Positions 34,656-44,242 of a DNA stretch of 64,000 nt are shown here, piece after piece. The notes under the pieces are model-generated. The model searched no databases. It was not told the DNA's origin and saw only the letters and a program-made list of their open reading frames with translations. This stretch comes from Cryomorphaceae bacterium (GTDB lineage Bacteria > Bacteroidota > Bacteroidia > Flavobacteriales > ECT2AJA-044), in assembly GCA_017798125.1 (NCBI GenBank), contig CP059070.1, positions 2,046,001 through 2,110,000 on the forward strand. Direction: 5' to 3'. Numbering within the stretch: the stretch's first letter is position 1; every line of letters starts with the position of its first letter. The position numbers and the translations under genes are program-made.

Positions 34656-36722
34656 ATGGAGCGATCTAAGTATATCGATCGAGAGAAGAGCTGGTTGCTC
34701 TTCAATGGACGCGTGCTCCAAGAAGCCGCAGATGACACAGTGCCTTTGATTGAGCGGATGCACTTCTTGGGAATCTTCTCGAATAACCTGGATGAGTTCT
34801 TCCGCGTTCGTTACGCTACGATTCGCCGCCTTTCCGTGTTGGGTAAACAAGCCGCGGATTTGTTGGCTGGGGTTCCCCCTCAGGACTTATTGACGCAGAT
34901 ATCCTCTATTGTGATTGACCAGCAGACCCGATTTGAGGAAATCTTCGAAGAGATTCGTGCGGGTTTGCGGTCCGAAGGTATCCACATCGTCGATGAAAAT
35001 GGACTTGACGACGTCCAAAGCAAATTTATTGACCACTACTTTGAGGAGCGCTTGAGTCCGGCGTTGGTTCCGATTATGCTGAACTATGTGGATGAATTCC
35101 CCATGTTTCGAGACAAGTCCATTTATCACGCGGTTCGCCTTGTTAAAGAAGGTGGAGCGCAGGTGAATTACGCGCTGATCGAAATTCCGTCTGAGGTTTT
35201 TGATCGCTTTGTAGTGCTTCCCGACCGGGGTGGAGAGAAGTATGTGATGTACTTGGATGACGTCATTCGTCACTTTTTGCATCGAATTTTTGCCACGTTC
35301 CAGTTCGAGGAACTAAAGGCCTATACCATTAAGCTTACCCGAGATGCGGAGTTGGATATCGACAACGATATTTCACGCTCATTCATTGACAAGATTTCTC
35401 GTTCTGTAAAGGCCAGAAAGAAAGCAGAGCCTGTGCGGTTTGTTTACGATAAAACCATGCCCAAGGACCTGCTAAACTTCTTGATGAAAGGCTTAGAAGC
35501 GGATTCCAAGAGCGATAGTTTGATTCCCGGTGGCCGATACCACAACAAGAAAGACTTGATGGACTTTCCTAACGTCGGTGGTCCACATCTGGAGTATAAG
35601 AAGCATCGACCCGCTAAGCGTCCTGAGCTGGACAAAGTAGCTAGCTTTCTTAAAATATTGGACGAACGGGACGTCCTCCTGCACTATCCATATCAGAGCT
35701 TTTCCTATTTAATACGAATGATTCGAGAGGCAGCTATTGACCCTCAGGTGACCAGTATCAAGGCAACGCTCTACCGAGCCGCGAAGAACTCTCAATTCCT
35801 GAATGCACTGGTGAATGCTGCGAAAAATGGGAAAAACGTGACCGTGGTGATCGAGCTTCAAGCTCGGTTCGATGAAGAGGCGAACATCAAGTGGACCAAG
35901 AGACTCCAGGATGAGGGAGTGAATGTAATTTACGGGGTACCTGGCCTCAAAGTACACAGCAAGCTCTTACTGATTAATCGCAAGAATGAAGATGGTGGTA
36001 AGACCCGATATGCATGCGTTTCTACTGGGAACTTCAATGAGAAAACGGCTCGATTGTACGGGGATTACGCTTTGTATACTACGGATCGACGCATTACTAA
36101 AGAAGTCAATCAGGTATTCAAATTCTTCCGAAACAACTTCAATATACCCGAATACGACCATCTCTTGGTGTCGCCACATTATACGCGGGATGATTTTTAC
36201 GCCTTGATTGATGACGAGATCGAAAAGGCCAAATCGGGCCGTGAGGCCCTGCTGCATTTCAAAATGAACAGCCTGGTCGATGAGGAAATGATTGAGAAGC
36301 TTTATGAAGCCTCCCAAGCCGGGGTTTCAGTAAAGCTAAACGTTCGAGGAATATGCTCTTTGATTTCGGGAATTCCAGGCCTATCGGAGAACATCGAGGC
36401 CATCAGTATCGTAGATAAGTTCCTCGAGCATGCGCGCGTTTATGTCTTCGGAGCCGGCGAAGAAGCTAAAATCTACATATCCAGTGCAGATTTAATGACT
36501 CGGAACCTGGACAACCGGGTAGAAGTGACGGTGCCTATTTATGATGAAGAAGCGAAGAATGAGATTTTAGATAACTTGGAGATCGGTTGGCAAGACAATG
36601 TAAAGTCGCGCTGGCACGATGGTGATTATGACAATAAGTACCGAAGGACTGGGGTGCAAGACCGCGTCCGGTCTCAGGTAGTTTTGCAGCGGTATTATTG
36701 GGAGAAAGAGAAAACGGAGTGA
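34656..36722 (+). CDS. ppk1: Polyphosphate kinase 1
   Basis: Makes inorganic polyphosphate from ATP, and can reverse the reaction. The 688 residues match the family: N-terminal domain with NRVLQEA-like FNGRVLQEAADDTVPLIERMHFLGIFSNNLDEFFRVRYA landmarks (cited in part), phosphodiesterase-like C domains with LKVHSKLLLINRK, whose His is the autophosphorylated residue, and the second motif SSADLMTRNLDNRVEV. The stop overlaps the ppx start by 4 bases. Confidence 0.97.
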   Translation: MERSKYIDREKSWLLFNGRVLQEAADDTVPLIERMHFLGIFSNNLDEFFRVRYATIRRLSVLGKQAADLLAGVPPQDLLTQISSIVIDQQTRFEEIFEEIRAGLRSEGIHIVDENGLDDVQSKFIDHYFEERLSPALVPIMLNYVDEFPMFRDKSIYHAVRLVKEGGAQVNYALIEIPSEVFDRFVVLPDRGGEKYVMYLDDVIRHFLHRIFATFQFEELKAYTIKLTRDAELDIDNDISRSFIDKISRSVKARKKAEPVRFVYDKTMPKDLLNFLMKGLEADSKSDSLIPGGRYHNKKDLMDFPNVGGPHLEYKKHRPAKRPELDKVASFLKILDERDVLLHYPYQSFSYLIRMIREAAIDPQVTSIKATLYRAAKNSQFLNALVNAAKNGKNVTVVIELQARFDEEANIKWTKRLQDEGVNVIYGVPGLKVHSKLLLINRKNEDGGKTRYACVSTGNFNEKTARLYGDYALYTTDRRITKEVNQVFKFFRNNFNIPEYDHLLVSPHYTRDDFYALIDDEIEKAKSGREALLHFKMNSLVDEEMIEKLYEASQAGVSVKLNVRGICSLISGIPGLSENIEAISIVDKFLEHARVYVFGAGEEAKIYISSADLMTRNLDNRVEVTVPIYDEEAKNEILDNLEIGWQDNVKSRWHDGDYDNKYRRTGVQDRVRSQVVLQRYYWEKEKTE

Positions 36723-37627
36723 GTTTAAAGTATAAAAGAATAGCGGGAATCGATATCGGGTCAAATGCGATCCGATTGTTGATCTGTAACGTAATCGACA
36801 CAAAAGAAGGCCCTGTTTTTAAGAAGAGCTCTTTGATCCGTGTTCCTATTCGTCTAGGAGCTGATGTATTCACCAAAGGAAAGATTGGCAAACGCAATGT
36901 GAAGCGCTTAATTCACGCCATGAAGGCGTTTAAACACTTAATGCTGGTCAATGATGTAGTGGATTACAAGGCTTGCGCCACCTCGGCAATGAGAGAAGCC
37001 GATAACGGTACGGCCGTCATTGCCAAGCTGGCTAAAGAGAGCGGTATCCACATCAATATCATCAGTGGTAAAGAAGAGGCGGATATTATCTATTCGACTC
37101 ACATCGAGCAGCTTCTCAACCGAAAACGAACCTACCTATATGTAGATGTAGGAGGAGGATCTACCGAGCTGACCTACTTCAGTGGTCAGGACAAAGTGGC
37201 TTCGCGTTCCTTCAATATTGGGACCATCCGAATCCTGACGGACCGAGTAAAGCCCAAGCACTGGAAGGAAATGAGTTCGTGGGTTAGCGATCATGCCAAG
37301 GCTTTCGATAAAGTTGAGATCATCGGATCCGGAGGGAATATCAACAAACTGTTTAAGATGTCTGGGCAACGTTTGGGTAAACCCATTGACTTGAGGTACC
37401 TGAATGAATCTCTATCGCACCTAGAGGGTCTGACGCTCGAGGAACGGGTCTTGAAATTGGATTTGAATGTGGACCGGGCCGATGTAATTGTCCCGGCGTC
37501 TCAAATTTTCGTGACGGTTATGGAAGCCTGTGATGCCAAGCGCGTGCACGTTCCCAAGATCGGTCTGGCCGACGGTATCGTACGCACCATTTACAACGAG
37601 CGTTTCCTTAAGCCTTCTTACGCATAG
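36719..37627 (+). CDS. ppx: Exopolyphosphatase (Ppx/GppA family)
   Basis: Hydrolyses polyphosphate from the end, the opposite of ppk1. I start at the GTG at 36719 (302 residues), which overlaps the ppk1 stop (GTGA). The ASKHA fold shows AGIDIGSNAIRLLICNV, ATSAMREADNG, ISGKEEADIIY, VDVGGGSTELTYF, and IIGSGGNINKLFK. It lacks the C-terminal HD-like domain of E. coli Ppx, as in short PPX2-type members. Its end overlaps the convergent reductase by 20 bases. Confidence 0.93.
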   Translation: MSLKYKRIAGIDIGSNAIRLLICNVIDTKEGPVFKKSSLIRVPIRLGADVFTKGKIGKRNVKRLIHAMKAFKHLMLVNDVVDYKACATSAMREADNGTAVIAKLAKESGIHINIISGKEEADIIYSTHIEQLLNRKRTYLYVDVGGGSTELTYFSGQDKVASRSFNIGTIRILTDRVKPKHWKEMSSWVSDHAKAFDKVEIIGSGGNINKLFKMSGQRLGKPIDLRYLNESLSHLEGLTLEERVLKLDLNVDRADVIVPASQIFVTVMEACDAKRVHVPKIGLADGIVRTIYNERFLKPSYA

Positions 37628-38480
37628 CCTCCAGCATGTCCCACATTTCGCTTGGAACCAGATCCATTTGATTGAACTGGCCGGCTCCTTTCATCCATTC
37701 TCCTCCATCAATGGTAACGACTTCCCCATTGACGTAGGCTGAGAAGTCAGACACCATATAGGCGGCCAAGTTCGCCAATTCTTGGTGTTCACCCACGCGA
37801 CCTAAGGGAATGCGGACAGCAGGGTCCAACTTTTCCTTCAAATCTCCCGGGAGCAAGCGATCCCAAGCTCCTTTGGTCGGGAACGGCCCGGGAGCAATAG
37901 CGTTGAAGCGAAGACCGTACTTGGCCCATTCCACGGCCAAGGATCGCGTCAAGGCGAGAACTCCTGCCTTTGCTGTTGCGGAGGGGACCACATATCCAGA
38001 TCCGGTATAGGCGTATGAGGTAACAATGTTGAGTACCGTTGCAGGTTGTTTGGCCTCAATCCACATTTTTCCAAAGGCAAGTGTGCAGTAGTTGGTACCG
38101 CGCAAAACAATGTCAATCACCGCATCGAAAGCGCGGTGCGAAAGGCGTTCCGTAGGGGAGATAAAGTTACCCGCTGCATTGTTTAAAAGCACATCCACAC
38201 CGCCCATGGCTTCTACGGCAGCGTCACGCATGGCTTCAACCTGTTCATAGTCCCGGACATCGCATTGAATGGCATGCACCTTATTCCCAGACTCTTGAGA
38301 CATCTCTTCCGCGGTTTTCTGAAGAACTTCCAAACGGCGGCTTGTAATGGCCACTTGTGCTCCCAGCTTGGACATGTAGGTCGCCATACTTCGGCCCAAA
38401 CCCGTTCCGCCTCCGGTGACAACAATTCGTTTTCCTTCGAGCGCGTCGTCGCGCATCATGCCTTCATTGTACTTACTCAT
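37608..38480 (-). CDS. 2,4-dienoyl-CoA reductase-type SDR
   Basis: A 290-residue short-chain dehydrogenase. NAD(P) site VVTGGGTGLGRSMA and NNAAGNFISPTERLS. The active site differs from the usual YxxxK: it reads YAYTGSGYVVPSATAKAGV, so the lysine is preceded by Ser at -4 and the Tyr comes earlier, as in mitochondrial-type DECR1 enzymes. FNAIAPGP and TKGAWDRLLP also fit that family. It would reduce dienoyl-CoA in oxidation of unsaturated fatty acids. It overlaps terC by 8 bases. Confidence 0.88.
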   Translation of the reverse strand: MSKYNEGMMRDDALEGKRIVVTGGGTGLGRSMATYMSKLGAQVAITSRRLEVLQKTAEEMSQESGNKVHAIQCDVRDYEQVEAMRDAAVEAMGGVDVLLNNAAGNFISPTERLSHRAFDAVIDIVLRGTNYCTLAFGKMWIEAKQPATVLNIVTSYAYTGSGYVVPSATAKAGVLALTRSLAVEWAKYGLRFNAIAPGPFPTKGAWDRLLPGDLKEKLDPAVRIPLGRVGEHQELANLAAYMVSDFSAYVNGEVVTIDGGEWMKGAGQFNQMDLVPSEMWDMLEAMRKKA

Positions 38481-39216
38481 GTGATGTAGTTTTCGTCTTT
38501 CGACTGCGCTTCATGCGCATATTTAATAATTCAACGGCCAGCGAGAAGAAGACCGCAAAGTAAACGTACCCTTTAGGCACGTGATAATGGAAACTGTCGG
38601 CGATCAATAAGAACCCGATCAAGATCAAAAAAGAAAGCGCCAGCATCTGCAGGGTGGGGTGCTTTTCAATGAAGGACGCAATGGCTCCACTGAAAATCAA
38701 CATGATGATCAAGGAAATGATCACGGCGACAATCATAATACTCACATGTTCGGTCATCCCAACTGCTGTGAGAATCGAATCGAATGAAAAGACGATGTCC
38801 AGAAGCGCAATTTGAACGAGAATGCCAAGAAACCCTTTCTTTAGGCCCTCACGGGCCGATGCTTCATCGTATTCCTCTCCTTCAATCTTGTGGTGGATTT
38901 CGTACGTCGATTTTCCCAGCAAGAACAAACCGCCAAAAAACAGGATTAAGTCCCGACCAGTGAATTCATGTCCCATCAGCTCAAATAAGGGCTTGGTGAA
39001 CCCAATGATCCAAGTGATTCCCAGGAGCATAGCGACGCGGGCAAACAAAGCGAGCCCAATCCCGCCAGCCCTTGCTCGTGGCCGTCGTTCTTCAGGAAGC
39101 CGATTGGTAAGTATCGAAATGAAAATGATGTTATCGATGCCGAGGACGATTTCCAAAAAGGAAAGTGTAAGCAGAGCAATTAGTCCCTCAGAAGTGAGTA
39201 GAACACTGAAATCCAT
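38473..39216 (-). CDS. TerC-family integral membrane protein
   Basis: A 247-residue protein with about seven membrane helices. The family signature EIVLGIDNIIFISIL near residue 20 has acidic residues thought to bind metal, repeated in LDIVFSFDSILTAVGM near 140. TerC relatives export manganese or act in tellurite resistance. No metal riboswitch is seen upstream; instead a 12-bp inverted repeat lies between this gene and the divergent one. A DNA-binding regulator is not nearby. Confidence 0.93.
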   Translation of the reverse strand: MDFSVLLTSEGLIALLTLSFLEIVLGIDNIIFISILTNRLPEERRPRARAGGIGLALFARVAMLLGITWIIGFTKPLFELMGHEFTGRDLILFFGGLFLLGKSTYEIHHKIEGEEYDEASAREGLKKGFLGILVQIALLDIVFSFDSILTAVGMTEHVSIMIVAVIISLIIMLIFSGAIASFIEKHPTLQMLALSFLILIGFLLIADSFHYHVPKGYVYFAVFFSLAVELLNMRMKRSRKTKTTSHE

Positions 39217-39218
39217 AA

Positions 39219-39264
39219 CCTCGAAAATAGGCTCTTTTTTCCAAGCGATTCTCTATTTTCGAGG
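39219..39264. promoter_or_regulatory. Perfect 12-bp inverted repeat between divergent terC and membrane-protein genes
   Basis: CCTCGAAAATAG (39219-39230) and CTATTTTCGAGG (39253-39264) with a 22-base spacer. Each arm contains TATTTTCG, one base off the TAnnTTTG element, pointing outward to its own gene (terC ATG at 39216, other ATG at 39282). It may be two mirrored -7 elements or an operator shared by both genes. No TTG is seen at the right distance. Confidence 0.45.
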
Positions 39265-39281
39265 AAAATCCAAGGAAGCCC

Positions 39282-40046
39282 ATGAACGTACGTATTCCCG
39301 AAATCTCTTTTAGCCATATCATGGCGGACACAAATGAGGTAATCAGCAAGAACGGTCGCTTTTGGGCCGCTGTTTTCTTGGTTTATTACGTCCCCTTGGC
39401 CTTGTTGCAATCGTATACCGCTGCCGATACATCAGAGATGTATCGATTGGTTGCCCAGGGGAGTTGGGATGCTGCGGGACAATTGGCCCTAGAGCAGGAA
39501 AATTACCCCTTTCTGAGTTTTATAGTCGGATTGATCAGTATCCTATTCTTTTGCTTTAATGCATGGGCCGTCTTTCGCATGTGGGGGAAGGAGACCTACG
39601 AGGTGGGTGACCTGCTCAACCGATCGGTGCGCAAATGGCCTTGGGTCATTGCAACACTTCTTTTAATGATTGTCTTGTTGATCCCAGCCTTTCTCTTCTT
39701 GGTGGTTCCGGGTATCTTCTTGACGGTATGTTGGTCCATGACCTTGTACTTCGTCCTTTTTTTGGACCTGACTTTTATTGACGCGCTTAAGGCGAGCTAC
39801 GACATGGTGATTAAGAAATGGTGGACCATCTTCTTCCTGTTCCTCGCGGGAGTACTGGTTATGCTACTCATCTCTATTCTCATTGCGCTCCTCTTTATGT
39901 GGACGCCTCAACCGGTGAGTATGATCGCACAGACGGTTTTGTCCGCCTACTTCAATGTATTTTGGGTAGTGGCCTTCTTACACGTATACAACTATACCTA
40001 TCCTCCAGCGGAGGAAGAGTCGTTTACTTCGCAAATTGAGGACTGA
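39282..40046 (+). CDS. Polytopic membrane protein of unknown function
   Basis: A 254-residue membrane protein with about five or six helices (near residues 28-45, 78-98, 120-150, 152-172, 185-210, 222-240). WSMTLYFVLFLDLTFIDALKAS with the following SYDMVIKKWW resembles proteins of the DUF975/glycerophosphodiesterase-membrane-domain type, in which a conserved kinked helix precedes a WW motif. No catalytic motif. Its end overlaps the convergent hydroxyacyl-CoA dehydrogenase gene by 23 bases. Confidence 0.7.
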   Translation: MNVRIPEISFSHIMADTNEVISKNGRFWAAVFLVYYVPLALLQSYTAADTSEMYRLVAQGSWDAAGQLALEQENYPFLSFIVGLISILFFCFNAWAVFRMWGKETYEVGDLLNRSVRKWPWVIATLLLMIVLLIPAFLFLVVPGIFLTVCWSMTLYFVLFLDLTFIDALKASYDMVIKKWWTIFFLFLAGVLVMLLISILIALLFMWTPQPVSMIAQTVLSAYFNVFWVVAFLHVYNYTYPPAEEESFTSQIED

Positions 40047-40914
40047 GCACGGCAGCTTTCAACCCCTGACTGTAGTCGTAGAAACCTTCACCAGATTTTA
40101 CTCCCATTTTTCCGGCGGTAACCATGTTCACCAGCAGTGGGCATGGCGCGTATTTCGGGTTGCCTAGCCCTTCGTACAACACGTTGAGGATTGAAAGACA
40201 AACGTCAAGACCGATAAAATCAGCCAATTGAAGTGGCCCCATTGGATGAGCCATACCGAGTTTCATCACGGTATCAATTTCTTCAACACCGGCTACTCCT
40301 TCATGGAGACTGATGATGGCCTCGTTGATCATGGGCATCAGTATGCGATTCGCCACAAAACCAGGATAGTCATTGACTTCTACGGGAACCTTACCCAAAT
40401 TACGGCTGAGCTCCATGATTTGCTCGGTGACGGCGTCGCTGGTAGCGTAACCGCGAATGACTTCAACGAGCTTCATGATGGGAACGGGGTTCATAAAGTG
40501 CATACCGATCACCTTGTCCGCACGATTGGTCACTGCGGCGATTTTGGTGATGGAAATCGAAGAGGTGTTCGTGGCAAGAACAGTATCCGGCCCACAGATC
40601 TCTTCTAATTGGGCAAAGATCTTGAGTTTTAGGTCTACGTTCTCTGTAGCCGCTTCCACAACGAGGTCTGCATTTGCGCAGCCTTCAGCCAAATCCGTAA
40701 GGGGGTTTAATCGCCCTAGTGTAGCTTGTTTATCGTCTTCGGAAATCTTTTCCTTGGCGATCATGCGGTCTAGATTTTTGGTGATGGTCGCGATACCGCG
40801 CTCCAGAGCTTCTGGATTTAAATCAACGAGGTTGACGGCATATCCTGTTTGGGCAAAAACGTGCGCAATGCCATTTCCCATGGTACCTGCGCCGATTACG
40901 GTTATATTCTTCAT
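40024..40914 (-). CDS. 3-hydroxybutyryl-CoA dehydrogenase
   Basis: NAD-dependent oxidation of 3-hydroxyacyl-CoA. The 296 residues show VIGAGTMGNGIAHVFAQTGY (nucleotide site), TNTSSISITKI, GMHFMNPVPIMKLVEVI (catalytic His), PGFVANRILMPMINEA (catalytic Asn region) and LADFIGLDVCLSIL. This is the short, single-function type (Hbd/PaaH), not fused to enoyl-CoA hydratase. It follows the sugar-transferase gene in the Gfo/Idh operon by 11 bases, though the two tasks are not obviously linked. Confidence 0.95.
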   Translation of the reverse strand: MKNITVIGAGTMGNGIAHVFAQTGYAVNLVDLNPEALERGIATITKNLDRMIAKEKISEDDKQATLGRLNPLTDLAEGCANADLVVEAATENVDLKLKIFAQLEEICGPDTVLATNTSSISITKIAAVTNRADKVIGMHFMNPVPIMKLVEVIRGYATSDAVTEQIMELSRNLGKVPVEVNDYPGFVANRILMPMINEAIISLHEGVAGVEEIDTVMKLGMAHPMGPLQLADFIGLDVCLSILNVLYEGLGNPKYAPCPLLVNMVTAGKMGVKSGEGFYDYSQGLKAAVLSPQFAK

Positions 40915-40925
40915 GTGTGTAGTGC

Positions 40926-42344
40926 TTATTTACCCCGTCCTTGCAAGACGATGAGTATGGTGTAAATCAAAATTTTAATATCGATAAAGAGCGACATGTT
41001 CTCGATGTATATGATGTCGTACTTCATGCGTTGAATCATCTCTTCTACATTCTCAGCATAACCGTACTTTACCATTCCCCAGCTTGTGATTCCGGGCTTA
41101 ACCCGATGTAAGTGACGATAATGAGGCGCTTCTTGTTCAATCTGCTCAATGTAGAATTGGCGTTCGGGACGCGGACCTACAAAGCTCATATCTCCAATCA
41201 ATACGTTCCACAGTTGAGGGAGTTCATCCAGTCGAAACTTTCTCATGATACGGCCCCATTTGGTGATCCGCGGATCTTGTTCGCTGGACAATTGAGGTCC
41301 GGCCTTTTCGGCATCTTGGAACATAGATCGGAACTTGATGATGTAGAACGGCTTTCGATTCAGGCCAACACGCTCTTGCTTATAGAATATAGGGCCAGGC
41401 GAGCTAAAGGCCGTCATGACTGCGGTAACCAAGAAGACTGGACTCAACAAGAGCATAAAGAGAATGGACAAGGTAATGTCCAAGGCTCTTTTGATCGTGA
41501 ATTGCCACAACGGCATGAGCTCGTGTTGAATTTCAATCAGGGGCGTACCGAAGATGGATTGCATGCGCACCTTTCCAGAGAGGATATCGTAGGTGTCCGG
41601 GATCATCTTAATGACTACTGGCGCGGCTTCCAGTAGGTTCAGAATCTCTTCAATTCTACTGTGTTCTGTAGACTCAAGCGCAATGATGACTTCCTCGACC
41701 TCGTATTTCTCAATGATCTCAGGGAGCTCAGTATATACACCGAGGTGGTTGAGTTCTTTAGAAGCGAGGAATTCAATGTTGTTCTCTACACTGACAAAAC
41801 CGACAAAGGAATTTCCGCTGGATTTACGGGCTCCTTCCAATTCCAGATAGAGAATGACGGCGTTTTCATTGCTGCCGATAAGCAACGTTGGAAAACCAAT
41901 TTCGCGGCGGTGAATGCGCCTGGCGGTATGCGTCGTCAAAAAGAAGCGCGGCAGATAGGTAAGGCCAAAGTGCAGGCCGAGTAGGGTAAAGAACGAGCTG
42001 TAGTAGCTCCTGTAGCTCACAATAGTGTCGTCAAGAATAAGCACGAAGAAGATGATGACCGTTCCGAAAATCGAATAGAACATCGTTTGCCCCAATTCTT
42101 GAAGCCTAGATTTCCGGTAGATATCTCGATAGTATCCGGATGCAGCATACATGCCGATCCAAAAGAGAATGATGGCTACGAGACTCGCGTAGAACTTGGC
42201 GTCGTAATCCAGAGGAACTCGGATGCCAAATTTGGCGCTCTCGATAACCGTTTTACGATAAACGAAGAATAGTGTCCACGCTCCACCAGCGGATAGGACG
42301 TCAAAAAACAGATACTTGAGCCTGTGTAGAGGTCTATTCATCAA
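40926..42344 (-). CDS. Polyprenyl glycosylphosphotransferase (WbaP/WcaJ type)
   Basis: Starts exopolysaccharide or O-antigen repeat units by adding a sugar phosphate to undecaprenyl phosphate. The 472 residues have four or five N-terminal membrane helices, a CoA-binding-like middle domain, and the C-terminal transferase: KRALDITLSILFMLLLSP (membrane hairpin), SPGPIFYKQERVGLNRKPF, KFRSM, KWGRIMRKFRLDELPQL, and GPRPER. The lipoprotein gene upstream overlaps it by 4 bases. Confidence 0.95.
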   Translation of the reverse strand: MMNRPLHRLKYLFFDVLSAGGAWTLFFVYRKTVIESAKFGIRVPLDYDAKFYASLVAIILFWIGMYAASGYYRDIYRKSRLQELGQTMFYSIFGTVIIFFVLILDDTIVSYRSYYSSFFTLLGLHFGLTYLPRFFLTTHTARRIHRREIGFPTLLIGSNENAVILYLELEGARKSSGNSFVGFVSVENNIEFLASKELNHLGVYTELPEIIEKYEVEEVIIALESTEHSRIEEILNLLEAAPVVIKMIPDTYDILSGKVRMQSIFGTPLIEIQHELMPLWQFTIKRALDITLSILFMLLLSPVFLVTAVMTAFSSPGPIFYKQERVGLNRKPFYIIKFRSMFQDAEKAGPQLSSEQDPRITKWGRIMRKFRLDELPQLWNVLIGDMSFVGPRPERQFYIEQIEQEAPHYRHLHRVKPGITSWGMVKYGYAENVEEMIQRMKYDIIYIENMSLFIDIKILIYTILIVLQGRGK

Positions 42345-43207
42345 TAAACCAGCTTGACATTGTCGATATAGACGAACGCGTCTTCTTGGGCATCCGGGTT
42401 AAGGAGGGAGGCGAAGTAGATCTTAAAGGAAGTGGCGTTGATGTTTCCAGCCGCAGATACTTGATTGGTCAGCTGAATGTACAACTTGTTCCAATCCTCT
42501 TTAGCCAATATGGTCAATGCAATAAAGTCAGTTACACCATTCGGAGTATTCCCCAAGACTCCTACAATCCACTCGTAATTGCACTTGTAGTCAATCTCTA
42601 AGAAGACCGGACGCCCTCCTTTGGGCAAGTCAAATTCTTCGACGGTCACCCCAAAGAATAGAGGATTCGCCGTGTCAAGGTAAAAGGCTAAGGATGCATT
42701 TCCTTCAAAGGCCTCGGAGCCAGTGATACGCGTCAGGATGGTGTCTGAACTCTCCGTAGGCTCCATACTCAATCCTGGATCTTCGGCATCCTCCATCCAG
42801 TCGAAGGTCACGCCTGGGAAGTAGTCAAGAACCGGAGTAAGCTCTACGTTTCCGTCGGGAGTGAGTTGAACGGTATCGTAGTAAGAACGGTAGAAGGGAT
42901 AGAGTTGACGAACAGAACTCAAACCCGAAATTCGCGCACCTCCGCGAATCTGAAATTCGGTTTCTCCGTCAATCAAGACAGGGAAACTCGCAGGCATTTC
43001 GTAAACACCTTGTAGAATGTATCCAAATTCAGGATCGTTGACATAAACCCAAGCGTCGCTGATGTTGTCGCTAGATGAGCCTTGCTCAGAAGTCGTTGTT
43101 ACGGAAATATCATTGATCTGAACGTATCCAGGAATCTGTTCTGGCTTTTCGTCCAGGCCGCATCCGGCCGTAAAGGCCGCCAAAAATAGTATAGCTATAC
43201 GTCTCAC
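42341..43207 (-). CDS. Lipoprotein of unknown function in a polysaccharide operon
   Basis: A 288-residue lipoprotein; lipobox FTAGCGLDEKP with Cys near residue 16. The rest is beta-rich with many aromatic residues; the last 140 residues (TFDWMEDAEDPGLSMEPTES onwards) resemble a discoidin- or carbohydrate-binding-like sandwich, but I cannot name the family. It is translated between a Gfo/Idh oxidoreductase and a sugar transferase, overlapping both by 4 bases, so a role in surface polysaccharide is likely. Confidence 0.68.
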   Translation of the reverse strand: MRRIAILFLAAFTAGCGLDEKPEQIPGYVQINDISVTTTSEQGSSSDNISDAWVYVNDPEFGYILQGVYEMPASFPVLIDGETEFQIRGGARISGLSSVRQLYPFYRSYYDTVQLTPDGNVELTPVLDYFPGVTFDWMEDAEDPGLSMEPTESSDTILTRITGSEAFEGNASLAFYLDTANPLFFGVTVEEFDLPKGGRPVFLEIDYKCNYEWIVGVLGNTPNGVTDFIALTILAKEDWNKLYIQLTNQVSAAGNINATSFKIYFASLLNPDAQEDAFVYIDNVKLVY

Positions 43208-44193
43208 TCGCTCAAGGGCTTCAATTCATCGTTGAATTTGGACACAATATCAGTGGCCAATTTCAGTGCAGCATGTCCATCTTCTAACGTGACGGCGGTC
43301 TCGGTGTTGTCTTGGATGGCTTTAGCCAAGGCATTGAGTTCATCGAGAATCGCGTTGTTTGAAGGTACATCGGGCTTTTCGAAGTAAATCTGCTTTTGAT
43401 TGCCATTCTCGAGGTCGAGAACCATGGCGTAATCTTCCAAATCTCCTTCAACATTTTTCATCCGTACGATTTCTGTCTCTTTTGTCAGAAAATCGACTGA
43501 GATATAAGCATCGCGCTGGAAAATGCGGGTCTTGCGCATGTTCTTCATCGAAATTCGACTACTCGTCAAATTGGCGACGCAGCCATTGTCGAACTCCACG
43601 CGTGCATTGGCAATATCTGGGCTTTCACTCACCACGCTCACTCCACTGGCCGATACGCGCTTCACCGAACTCTTCACAATACTCAGTACAATATCCAAGT
43701 CGTGAATCATCAAATCCAGAACTACCGGCACATCCGTTCCGCGCGGATTGAATTGAGCCAATCGATGCGTTTCGATGAACATGGGCTGGTTGATGAATGG
43801 ACGAGCCGTTGTAAAGGCGGGGTTGAAACGCTCAACGTGCCCCACTTGGGCTTTAACTCCTGCCTCTTTCGCTAAACGGATGAGTTCCTCAGCTTCGGCC
43901 ACCGTATTGGTGATCGGCTTCTCGATAAAGAGGTGTTTGGACTTACGAAGGGCTTGAACCGCGCAATCGTAGTGGGATAGGGTAGGCGTCACGATGTCCA
44001 CCATGTCAACGGCATCGATCAATGCCTCGATGGTGTCAAAGGCTGGAATGCCGTATTCGGCAGAGACGGCCGTGGCATTTTCGGCGTCGGCATCGTAAAA
44101 TCCAACGAGTTCATACTCCTCACTTTGGATTAGGAGCTTGATGTGGATTTTTCCCAAATGTCCCGCTCCAAGAACGCCAGCTTTCAACTTCAT
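43204..44193 (-). CDS. Gfo/Idh/MocA-family oxidoreductase
   Basis: NAD(P)-dependent sugar oxidoreductase of 329 residues; start set at the ATG at 44193, where MKLKAGVLGAGHLGKIHIKL begins. Rossmann motif GAGHLG, the EKP motif LFIEKPITNTVAEAEELI near residue 95, and HVERFNPAF. The second domain includes DLMIHDLDIVLSI with the catalytic Asp/His. Members act on UDP-sugars in glycan synthesis, which fits the operon with a sugar transferase, but the substrate is not known. Confidence 0.9.
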   Translation of the reverse strand: MKLKAGVLGAGHLGKIHIKLLIQSEEYELVGFYDADAENATAVSAEYGIPAFDTIEALIDAVDMVDIVTPTLSHYDCAVQALRKSKHLFIEKPITNTVAEAEELIRLAKEAGVKAQVGHVERFNPAFTTARPFINQPMFIETHRLAQFNPRGTDVPVVLDLMIHDLDIVLSIVKSSVKRVSASGVSVVSESPDIANARVEFDNGCVANLTSSRISMKNMRKTRIFQRDAYISVDFLTKETEIVRMKNVEGDLEDYAMVLDLENGNQKQIYFEKPDVPSNNAILDELNALAKAIQDNTETAVTLEDGHAALKLATDIVSKFNDELKPLSE

Positions 44194-44242
44194 ATCCGTA
44201 GATTTGAGGCCAAAAGTAACCAATTTCGAGGGAATAGAAGGG

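Noticed and set aside
42750-42765. CCGTAGGCTC in the lipoprotein gene as another copy of the element
   Set aside because: The stem does not form; only the 8-base core matches.
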